A DNA stretch of 64,000 nt, taken from NCBI GenBank assembly GCA_003054655.1, contig QAYZ01000015.1, forward strand, positions 248,001 to 312,000. Direction: 5' to 3'. Shown here one piece after another: positions 16,664 through 23,476 of the stretch. Position numbers and translations under genes: made by a program. This stretch comes from Spartobacteria bacterium LR76 (GTDB taxonomy: Bacteria; Verrucomicrobiota; Verrucomicrobiia; Chthoniobacterales; Terrimicrobiaceae). The number at the start of each line of letters is the position of its first letter. Positions within the stretch are counted from its first letter, which is position 1. The notes beneath the pieces were generated by a model. The model ran no database searches and was not told where the DNA came from. It worked only from the letters and a program-made list of their open reading frames with translations.

Positions 16664-16887
16664 ATTGGATTTCTTATACTAAGAAGGACGCCCGCCGAAG
16701 CCAGCGATTCCTGCGGCAGGGTGCTCAGCCGGTTCTGGGCGTCGTAGGTGTATCCCACGTCGGCCTTCCCGGCCTTGCTCGCATCCGGCTCGGTCACCGT
16801 CAGCAGGTTGCCCGTCGCGTCGCACGTCATCACCCGGTTGTCCTGGGTGCGGCCCATGTAACAGGAGGGGAACAAGCCACAGGGCAA
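16660..16887 (-). pseudogene. Truncated RHS/YD-repeat fragment
   Basis: About 50 residues of RHS-repeat text are legible: GRTQDNRVMTCDATGNLLTVTEPD...VGYTYDAQNRLSTL, with the D-x-x-GN-L and Y-x-YDAqNRL signature of a YD repeat. The frame stops soon after (LLSIRNPI). The many upstream repeats and the downstream RHS core expected of a real RHS protein are missing, so this is a remnant. It lies 125 bp outside the left attachment repeat of the integrated element. The loss of the rest of the RHS gene may be related to rearrangement around that site. Confidence 0.65.
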
Positions 16888-17011
16888 TCACGGCGTCGTG
16901 AAGGCCCGGGGCGGGCCTGGCTGGAGATTGGGAACGCTGGCGTAGAGCCTCGATCACCGGGGGAGATTACCCCTTTCGATTGACCAGCGGAAAGGACTCT
17001 GAATCGAAAAA

Positions 17012-17057
17012 TGGAGCCATGGGGATTCGAACCCCAGACCTCCTCAATGCCATTGAG
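17012..17057. repeat. Left attachment repeat (displaced tRNA-Ala 3' part)
   Basis: A 46-bp sequence identical to 30380-30425 inside tRNA-Ala(GGC). It covers the tRNA from the anticodon stem to the discriminator base. Outside the repeat the two sites differ completely. This is the expected left-behind copy after integration into a tRNA gene. On the tRNA strand it is followed by TTTTTCGATTC rather than CCA. Confidence 0.92.
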
Positions 17058-17139
17058 CAGCCCCACCCTCTAGAATCCCGGATTTCCCTCTAGGATTCGC
17101 ATTCATTCGTTCACAAGAATTGCCATTCTTGTTGATTTT

Positions 17140-18333
17140 TTGGGCACTATAGGTCACTTTCCCCTTGTGCCAAAAAGGGCAACATTTGAACCAGTTCGGG
17201 TGGATGGACGGAAGAGCGGTTGGAAGATCGACATCCCCGCTCGCTACTCGTCGACCGGAAAACGCGGGCGGTATTTCTTCACCACGAAGACAGAGGCGGA
17301 GAACTTCGCCGACGATGAACGTACCCGGGTGAAGAACTTCGGAATGCAGGGGGGCGGAACGCTCTCCCCTTCCCAATCCGAGCAGGCGCTCGCGGCATTC
17401 TCGGCACTGTCCCCGCATGGCGTAACCTTGAATGAGGTCGTACAAGATTGGCTTTCCAGGAAGCGCGACCGGGAACAGTCTGTCCCCTTCTCTCAAGCCA
17501 AGGACAAGTTTCTTGCCCATCTCGCCAAGAAGAAGATCAAGGGCCGCCGTGTCAGTGGAAAATATCAACAGACCGCAAGACAGGTGTTCGGTCGTTTTCC
17601 CTCGCTGTCCGACAAGATGCTTTCCGACATCGACGCCCGGACATTGGCGCTGGCATGTGAAGGAATGACGCCGAGCGTAAAATTCACCGCCCTGGCCGTT
17701 CTTTCCTCGCTCTTCAACTGGTCCGCTGAAACTCCGCGTCATTGGGTAAAAGCCAATCCGGCCAAGGATGTTCCCCGCGATGATCTTGGAGCGCGACGGG
17801 TCGATACGTTTTCGCCTGCCGATGTGAAAACGGTGCTCAAGACTCCAACCGACGACGATATCCGAAAATACCACGTCCTAGGATTCTTCGCTGGCATCCG
17901 CCCCGAGGAGCTGCCGCGAGTCCGAGAAGAGTTCATCAACTTGCCCGAGCGGGTGATTGTGCTGCCGCACGAGATCACCAAAACCGGAGTACGTCGAGTC
18001 ATCGAGATCAACGATACGCTTTTAGCGTGGCTGGAATGGTTCGCATCACGCAGCGTCCCACAGCCCGGCCCCATCATATCACCCGTAAATATCAGGAAGA
18101 GGCTCCGCGCCTTCCGCGAAAAAGCCGGAGTCGCATGGATTCAGGACGGCATGCGCCATTCGTATGCAAGCTACTGGCTCGCGATTCACAAGGACGAGCA
18201 TCGCTTGAGAGATAACCTGGGGCATCGCAGCGCAGATGAGCTTTGGGACCACTACCACAAGGCAAAGACCCAAAAGGAGGCGAAAGAATTCTGGAACCTG
18301 ACGCCGACGAACATTTTCGACAAATCAGAATGA
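17140..18333 (+). CDS. int: Tyrosine-type site-specific integrase
   Basis: A 397-residue recombinase with an SAM-like core-binding N-terminal region (about 80-200) and a catalytic C-terminus. Visible residues: Arg254 in FFAGIRPEEL, Arg339-His340 in GMRHSYASY, His362 in LGHRS and nucleophile Tyr372 in LWDHYHK. The usual His three residues before the second Arg is Asp here (DGMR), a variation worth noting. It should cut and join at the 46-bp att repeats, the left one ending 82 bp before the gene. The start is TTG 17140 or GTG 17167; no good Shine-Dalgarno is seen. Its TGA overlaps the next gene's ATG. Confidence 0.92.
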   Translation: MGTIGHFPLVPKRATFEPVRVDGRKSGWKIDIPARYSSTGKRGRYFFTTKTEAENFADDERTRVKNFGMQGGGTLSPSQSEQALAAFSALSPHGVTLNEVVQDWLSRKRDREQSVPFSQAKDKFLAHLAKKKIKGRRVSGKYQQTARQVFGRFPSLSDKMLSDIDARTLALACEGMTPSVKFTALAVLSSLFNWSAETPRHWVKANPAKDVPRDDLGARRVDTFSPADVKTVLKTPTDDDIRKYHVLGFFAGIRPEELPRVREEFINLPERVIVLPHEITKTGVRRVIEINDTLLAWLEWFASRSVPQPGPIISPVNIRKRLRAFREKAGVAWIQDGMRHSYASYWLAIHKDEHRLRDNLGHRSADELWDHYHKAKTQKEAKEFWNLTPTNIFDKSE

Positions 18334-18950
18334 CCGCCCCATCAAGCAAAGACGCTCAGTCTAGAATTGAAGTGCATTACAAGGCCATAAATACCTTGTG
18401 TGGCATTCATCCGGATGACGCGCATTTGGCGATTTGTGCAAAGCTCAAACATAAAAACACAAATGTGACGCTCAAAAAAATCGATGACCTAATGATTGAT
18501 GCTCTGGTTTGCATGGAAAACAATCTTACGTCAGTTCAGAAGGACTACGAGCAACGCAGACGAAAGGACGATCCCGCGTTTGCCAAAAAACTAGACCGAG
18601 CGCGGTATGCCACCCGCAAGCCAACATTCAGCCAAGCCGAATTGTTTGTACTACAGAATTGGCGCAGAATTTGCCCCGCTGTCAAAAAAGGGGTTCCAGT
18701 CACGGACGAGCAAAGGAAAGCCCTGTGCGAACTTGCGGAAAAAGTTCCAGGGCTACGGGAGTGGTCGCCAGATGCAGCGGGTGCGTTTATGGAGAGATTT
18801 GGGCTATTTCGGTCCGCAGTAGATGTCCGAGAGTCCTTTAAAAAAACATGGCAACGCCTAGGGCTAAAATCCTTCGACAAAAAGAAAATCGTAGGGCTCG
18901 TTGAGACATCGAACGGATATTGGCGCTTTATTGAACCCGGCGACCTGTAA
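18330..18950 (+). CDS. Hypothetical protein coupled to integrase
   Basis: A 206-residue basic, helical protein starting MTAPSSKDAQSRIEVHYKAINTLCG. The gene starts at an ATGA overlap with the integrase stop, so the two are translationally coupled. No domain was recognised. Residues 70-110 (EQRRRKDDPAFAKKLDRARYATRKPTF) are strongly basic and could bind DNA. The GC content is lower than that of the integrase. A role as an integrase accessory or element-specific factor is only a guess from position. Confidence 0.7.
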   Translation: MTAPSSKDAQSRIEVHYKAINTLCGIHPDDAHLAICAKLKHKNTNVTLKKIDDLMIDALVCMENNLTSVQKDYEQRRRKDDPAFAKKLDRARYATRKPTFSQAELFVLQNWRRICPAVKKGVPVTDEQRKALCELAEKVPGLREWSPDAAGAFMERFGLFRSAVDVRESFKKTWQRLGLKSFDKKKIVGLVETSNGYWRFIEPGDL

Positions 18951-19012
18951 GCTTATTTCAGTTTTTGTCCCCACAGAGAGGGAATTCACTGTATAAATAG
19001 GTAGGCACTCCA

Positions 19013-19210
19013 ATGAGTGCCAACGATCTACTGACAAAGCAGGAAGCCGCCAATCTCTTGGGTGGCAGTAAGCCGGTATCAATATCCTACATCGATCAAC
19101 TTCTCGCTCGCCGCAGACTGCCGAAGGTACGCCTATCCTACAAGGTCTGCCGCATTCCACGCGCTGCGGTTGAAGAGTTCATCGCCAAACGCACCGAGGT
19201 CGCCCGATGA
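19013..19210 (+). CDS. Excisionase-like HTH protein
   Basis: A 65-residue protein with the MerR/excisionase-type helix-turn-helix layout: LLTKQEAANLLGGSKPVSISYIDQLLARRRLPKVRLSYKVCRIPRAAVEEFIAKR. The pattern 'eaA-lL ... yid-Ll...g.lP-vr...r-r-i.raaveeFi' is that of helix_turn_helix_17 proteins, which include Xis-like recombination directionality factors. It lies downstream of int on the same strand and overlaps the next gene by 4 bp (ATGA). Confidence 0.78.
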   Translation: MSANDLLTKQEAANLLGGSKPVSISYIDQLLARRRLPKVRLSYKVCRIPRAAVEEFIAKRTEVAR

Positions 19211-19407
19211 GCGCCCCCGGAAAACGAAGCAGGCCGACCACTCGCAATGATCGGCCCGCTAATAGCTTCGAGTGTGAAGAAAAGCTAACGCCTGCCCGCG
19301 AAAAGCTCAAGCGGATTTCTCAGAATCTCCGCGCACGTCACGCGGTATCGGGAGCATCGTATTACCTTCGGCTTGCCGATGTTCTGGAGGCCGCTGCACT
19401 AAAATGA
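19207..19407 (+). CDS. Small hypothetical protein
   Basis: A 66-residue basic protein (MSAPGKRSRPTTRND...) with a helical C-terminal half. It overlaps the end of the excisionase-like gene (ATGA) and has AGGT in its ribosome-site position. No family was recognised. Coding is supported mainly by coupling and spacing. Confidence 0.5.
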   Translation: MSAPGKRSRPTTRNDRPANSFECEEKLTPAREKLKRISQNLRARHAVSGASYYLRLADVLEAAALK

Positions 19408-19471
19408 GAATCCTGCGCAGGCTGCGCAGCCTGATTAGAACCATCGCGCCGTTCCTGGGAGTATCCCCGAA

Positions 19472-20917
19472 ATGAAGCCCGCCCTTTCTCATCCAGGCCG
19501 GGAGAGCGCCGTCATTGGGCGACTCGCCGCACAAGGAAGACTTCCGAGGTATAATCCCGATTCCTTCCTTGCTCGGGAGTACCGCGCTATCGTCACCGCC
19601 GCGGCGAGCATCGCCCGCGATGGTCGGGAGCCCCACATCATCGCCATCAATGAGCGAATCGAGGCCAACCCGATGCTTTGCCGGGAGATGCAGGAGACGC
19701 TTGGCGATAGCTGGGCAACTGCGTGGCAGGCGAGAGCTGATTCTAGTCTGGCGTTTGGTGCTGAGGGGCCAATCCTAGACTGCCTCCGCGATCTTGAAGA
19801 GGCAGCACTAGAGCGCGAATCCCAAGAGGCAACAAAGCAACACGCCGAGGGCCACATATCCCGCTCCGAACTCCTCGACCGCCTAACCGCGATAGAGAAA
19901 TCCGGACGCTCCGATTCTGGCGACGTGTCAGACCTCTTTGCCGATGTCGGTAAGATCCTTTCCGCCGGACTGGACCCTGAGCGCCCCACCGTTGCCGAGT
20001 ATGCCACCGGGTCTTTCCTGTTCTACGCGGGGCGGCTCAACGAAATTCACGGCGAGCCGGGAACGGGCAAGAGTAATATCAATCTCCTCGCCACCATGAC
20101 GGTACTGGCGACCGGGCAACCTGTTCTCTACATCGACCCCGAGGACAGCGCCGAGGCGGCAATCCGCCGTCTTCTCGGCTTCGGATGCCCGGAGGATGTC
20201 ATACGGGATCACTTCAAGCACACGCGATGCCCAGCGGGAGACGACTACGCGCGCCTTGCCTCCTGGGCGACAGCAAATAAACCTCCTCTTGTCATCGTGG
20301 ACGGTCTTGCTGAGGCACTCGCCGCCGATGGATTGAGCGAGGACAAACCCGAGGATTTCTTGAAGTTCTGCCGGGAGCGCCTGCAACCATTCACCGATGC
20401 AGGGGCGGCAGTCGTTCTCTCCGATCACGTCGTCAAGAGCGCCGAGAACCGGGGCCGATGGTCACGGGGGACAGGGGCGAAACTCGGGCGATATGATGGC
20501 GTTTCGTATGCCGTGGAATTGGGTCAAGGATACTCCCCGACCGTTGAGGGTTTTGTCCGGCTGTCGGTCGCCAAAGATCGAAACGGAGGCGTGGGCGTTG
20601 TTGGCCAGTCTGTCACCGAGATTCATTTCTCACCGATGGAAGCAGGACTAACCCGCGTCACATTCAAAAAACCAACTGGAAAGAGCGAGGGGCGATTCCT
20701 TCCTACCGCGCTTATGGAGAAGGTTTCGCGGCAACTCGAAACCGTACCAACCTCATCGGCCCGCGATCTTCGAGCACTAGGCAAATCGGATTTCGTTGAT
20801 AGAGCCATCCGAGAACTCGTTGCCATGGGCAATCTCCAAGTCACTCCGGGCGGCATTGGAAGGTCGAACAAATACAAGCTCATCAAGCCGTATCGGGAGG
20901 ACAACTCCGATGTTTAA
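19472..20917 (+). CDS. RecA/AAA-fold ATPase with DnaB-N-like domain (replication protein candidate)
   Basis: A 481-residue protein. Residues 10-85 resemble the DnaB helicase N-terminal domain (ESAVIGRLAAQGRLPRYNPDSF...YRAIVTAAASIARDG). The RecA-like ATPase core follows, with Walker A GEPGTGKS at 194-201, YIDPED near 220, Walker B LVIVDG at 273-278 and AVVLSDHVV as a sensor-like strand, as in plasmid RepA/AAA_25 helicases. The last 80 residues look like a winged helix. It could be a replicative helicase or loader for an excised form of the element. The iteron-like ACCGTG array begins 4 bp after its stop codon. Confidence 0.82.
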   Translation: MKPALSHPGRESAVIGRLAAQGRLPRYNPDSFLAREYRAIVTAAASIARDGREPHIIAINERIEANPMLCREMQETLGDSWATAWQARADSSLAFGAEGPILDCLRDLEEAALERESQEATKQHAEGHISRSELLDRLTAIEKSGRSDSGDVSDLFADVGKILSAGLDPERPTVAEYATGSFLFYAGRLNEIHGEPGTGKSNINLLATMTVLATGQPVLYIDPEDSAEAAIRRLLGFGCPEDVIRDHFKHTRCPAGDDYARLASWATANKPPLVIVDGLAEALAADGLSEDKPEDFLKFCRERLQPFTDAGAAVVLSDHVVKSAENRGRWSRGTGAKLGRYDGVSYAVELGQGYSPTVEGFVRLSVAKDRNGGVGVVGQSVTEIHFSPMEAGLTRVTFKKPTGKSEGRFLPTALMEKVSRQLETVPTSSARDLRALGKSDFVDRAIRELVAMGNLQVTPGGIGRSNKYKLIKPYREDNSDV

Positions 20918-20920
20918 CAC

Positions 20921-21061
20921 ACCGTGCCCCTACCGTGTCCCAACCGTGCCCCGGACACGGTTGCAACCCACCGTGCCCCTGTGCCCCTCTCCCTTTAGGG
21001 AGGGGCACGGTCGGGCACGAGTGCGAGGCAGCAATTCAAACTCGAAACCTTGGGGCACGGT
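20921..21061. repeat. Iteron-like ACCGTG(CCCC) array, candidate origin or operator
   Basis: Seven ACCGTG hexamers lie within 141 bp. Four are on the plus strand, at 20921, 20932, 20943 and 20970; the first three are spaced exactly 11 bp apart. Three are inverted, at 20956-20961, 21006-21011 and 21056-21061. Most extend to ACCGTGCCCC. The copies around 20970-21011 face each other and make a strong hairpin (GTGCCCC...GGGGCAC with CTCCC/GGGAG inside). The position after the helicase-like gene and directly before the gene at 21071 fits an iteron origin or an autoregulatory operator. Confidence 0.7.
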
Positions 21062-21070
21062 CAGAAGCTA

Positions 21071-21331
21071 ATGAAACATCACGAACCACACGACGAACCG
21101 GAGAACTTGAATCTAGCTTTCCAGGTAGCACACCTTGAGCAGGAGCTTGCCAGCTACAAGCAGCGCACACGCGAGGCGATAGGCGATCTCGTCGGCGACG
21201 TAACCCAGTATGTGCGGGAGGCCGTGCACACCAAGGCCGGATACGTCCTAACTCAGGAAGTGTTGATCGACATCGACGAGCAACTAGCCGCACTCGATGA
21301 CACAATCATCCGGCGAGTGTTCAAGCGATGA
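21071..21331 (+). CDS. Small coiled-coil hypothetical protein
   Basis: An 86-residue acidic helical protein (MKHHEPHDEPENLNLAFQVAHLEQELASYKQRTREA...). Heptad-like spacing of Leu/Ala in residues 14-40 suggests a short coiled coil. ATG 21071 lies 9 bp after the last inverted ACCGTG copy, so the repeat array may control it. No family was recognised. Confidence 0.6.
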   Translation: MKHHEPHDEPENLNLAFQVAHLEQELASYKQRTREAIGDLVGDVTQYVREAVHTKAGYVLTQEVLIDIDEQLAALDDTIIRRVFKR

Positions 21332-21453
21332 ACCAGCCGCATCACCCCCGTATGAAGGAATCTCTTCCGAAAATTTCTCTAGGTCAGGTTCCGTCGAAGG
21401 CAGCCTGTTTTCGAGCGCACATCACCGTCCTTTTCTGAATCCGAACCATTGTC

Positions 21454-21918
21454 ATGAAACGTCAAAAATACGCCCACCCGCTCCGAGTTTATGCGGAGCA
21501 ATATCAAGTCAGCCTCTCCACGATAAAGCGATGGAGCGCCCGCGATCTCAACTTGGACGATCCGAACGCGATACGCTCGGAGGTACTCGTTCAGAAGCAC
21601 ATGCCCCCGAATATGCCTTTCAGCGACTCGGCAGGGACAGACAAGGCACTCGAACTCAGTAAGACCCTTCTCGCCGCCAAGGAAGTGATCAAATGGCTTG
21701 TGCCGAACTGCTATGACAGAGCCGCCGTTGAGGGGAGAGGATCGACCAGGGAGGAGGCTATTGCTGGGTACGAGGAGATGTTTTCCTTCGTGGTTGAGGT
21801 GTGCTGGAAAACCTGCGTCCTGATTCAACTGCAAGGACTCACCTTCGAGGCAGCGAGGGAGCAAGTGTTTACGGAATTTGACGCGAAGCTGGGGGCGACT
21901 GGCGATGCCGTTTCTTGA
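21454..21918 (+). CDS. HTH protein, terminase-small-subunit-like
   Basis: A 154-residue protein. The N-terminus KYAHPLRVYAEQYQVSLSTIKRWSARDLNLDDP reads as a helix-turn-helix (aeqYqVSlsTIkrW), followed by a helical region. The size and HTH-first layout are like phage small terminase or gpNu1-type proteins, which recognise DNA for packaging. This is a by-eye resemblance, and a transcription regulator is equally possible. The 3' end overlaps the next gene by 14 bp. No large terminase subunit is present in the element. Confidence 0.6.
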   Translation: MKRQKYAHPLRVYAEQYQVSLSTIKRWSARDLNLDDPNAIRSEVLVQKHMPPNMPFSDSAGTDKALELSKTLLAAKEVIKWLVPNCYDRAAVEGRGSTREEAIAGYEEMFSFVVEVCWKTCVLIQLQGLTFEAAREQVFTEFDAKLGATGDAVS

Positions 21919-22219
21919 TGATGCTGGCATTCCGATTCTGGCGGTGCCTCCAGCGGTGTACGAAGAGGAAGAATCCGAAGGTTCGAACGCTGGCCCCGAT
22001 AAATGGGATGCGCTGGCCGTGTATTCCCGGCTACTCGGGATGTGCTCTACGCCGGGTCAGATAGCAGCCGCGCAATATGTTTGCGGCATGGACAACAGGC
22101 GTCCCTGCGAAATCGCGTTATCGCTCCGTGTCAGCCGCCAAAGGTTCAATGCTTTGCGGCATTGGGCCGAAAAGCGCCTCTCTATAATCAAGGGGGGTGT
22201 TTACGAAGGAACCGCATAA
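21905..22219 (+). CDS. Small HTH protein, sigma-region-4-like
   Basis: A 104-residue protein. Residues 50-95 (STPGQIAAAQYVCGMDNRRPCEIALSLRVSRQRFNALRHWAEKRLS) look like the sigma-70 region 4 pattern of 'one helix - HTH': EIA-sLrVSrqrfnaL-hwA. Phage late-gene regulators often have this form. It starts at ATG 21905 inside the end of the previous gene and overlaps the next by 23 bp, so these three genes look like one transcript. Confidence 0.6.
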   Translation: MPFLDDAGIPILAVPPAVYEEEESEGSNAGPDKWDALAVYSRLLGMCSTPGQIAAAQYVCGMDNRRPCEIALSLRVSRQRFNALRHWAEKRLSIIKGGVYEGTA

Positions 22220-23423
22220 ACAAAGGCTCGGCGGACAATTCAGTTTACGCGGCGCGCATTTGTATATGCACGATCAATTGGAAGCTCGAAAAGCTGAAGC
22301 GATACCTTACACGGCGTTTCTTGAACAGAATGCACCGCAATCCAAGAACTTCGATGATCTCCTCGGCAAGTGTGATCTTGAGTTTGGGAAAAAGCACCCC
22401 TCTCGCGGGGTTTTTCAAATCGCACGGAGCCGCTACGACGCCGGGCAAATCATTCCGAAAAAGTTTCATGACATTATCGAATCCATCGGCACGGAAACTC
22501 CCAAAGCTGAAAGCACTCCCGCCCTTGCGGCTGAAGCAGCCAAGCCATTAACGCCGCCCGCCGTTGTCTCTGCTCCGATTGCTTCCACCCCTAGCAAGCC
22601 CGCCGCGAAGGCAATGCCCGCTCCTGTCGCTCCGGCTCCTGTCCGGGCAGAGCATCTTCCAAAGGTCAGCATGGCAACGCTTGGAAAGACGGTGAACGCG
22701 CTGATGACTGATCCCAATCCGAGTGTGCGCCAGCCCGTAATCGAAGGCATCCAGAAAGGACTTGAGGCAAGCAAGCTCATTCACCGCGCAGAATTCGACA
22801 AGCTGTCTCCTCAAGCAAAGATCGACTACATCCGGGGCGGCGGGAAAATTACAAACATGCTCGGCTTGGCGACGACCACCGCCGACAAGGAACAGCCCAA
22901 CAACGCCAAGCCGGTCTATGCGGCTGGCGAGAAACCGTCTGATGACATCGATTTCAGCTTCATCAGTGATTTCGTCGCGAAAAGAAAGCTGCGTCTTGAG
23001 TTCGAGGAGAACCGAGGGCTGACGTGTGACTCGTGGTTGGAGTGGATGCGCTTCCGTCATGCCTATTTCGCCAGCGTCGGCGGGACCACCGAGGAAATGA
23101 TGGGCCGGGCTATTGTCATTCCCAGCGTTGTCATCGAGTCGAAAAAGGAGGTCTACGACCGTGAAGAGAAGTGGAAGCGCCAGGACGCCTATTTCGTCGA
23201 GAAGCTTGCATCTCTCCGGGCCGAACTGGAGCAGGCACAGAAGCCCGGAAACTCCAGCGAGTGGGATTCACGCAGGCGTGAACGGGTTCCCCTCCTAGAG
23301 CGAGCCATCCAGCAAGCGACCTCCGATTGGCAGAACGTCCAGAAAAAGCGCGTCGACCACCACGCCACTGAGAACAGGCGGCGCGAGGAGCGATTCACCG
23401 CCATGCGCAAGGCTCTGTACTAA
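22197..23423 (+). CDS. Hypothetical protein with Ala/Pro-rich linker
   Basis: A protein of up to 408 residues in three parts: a folded N-terminal part (about 20-95), an Ala/Pro linker (about 105-155) and a charged helical C-terminal half ending in a long coiled-coil-like stretch (KEVYDREEKWKRQDAYFVEKLASLRAELEQAQ). No family was recognised. Its place directly before the tape-measure-like gene suggests a structural or assembly role, but this is inference. The start is uncertain: GTG 22197 overlaps the previous gene, while ATG 22266 gives a shorter protein. Neither has a clear ribosome site at normal spacing. Confidence 0.65.
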   Translation: MFTKEPHKQRLGGQFSLRGAHLYMHDQLEARKAEAIPYTAFLEQNAPQSKNFDDLLGKCDLEFGKKHPSRGVFQIARSRYDAGQIIPKKFHDIIESIGTETPKAESTPALAAEAAKPLTPPAVVSAPIASTPSKPAAKAMPAPVAPAPVRAEHLPKVSMATLGKTVNALMTDPNPSVRQPVIEGIQKGLEASKLIHRAEFDKLSPQAKIDYIRGGGKITNMLGLATTTADKEQPNNAKPVYAAGEKPSDDIDFSFISDFVAKRKLRLEFEENRGLTCDSWLEWMRFRHAYFASVGGTTEEMMGRAIVIPSVVIESKKEVYDREEKWKRQDAYFVEKLASLRAELEQAQKPGNSSEWDSRRRERVPLLERAIQQATSDWQNVQKKRVDHHATENRRREERFTAMRKALY

Positions 23424-23476
23424 TCCGAGAATACTTTCCGCTAGGAAAATCAGGCCCCAGCCTCTGAGGGGGATTC

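Noticed and set aside
17115-17130. Inverted repeat AAGAAT-TGCC-ATTCTT before the integrase gene
   Set aside because: Only 6 bp per arm in AT-rich DNA. It may be an operator but is too short to claim.
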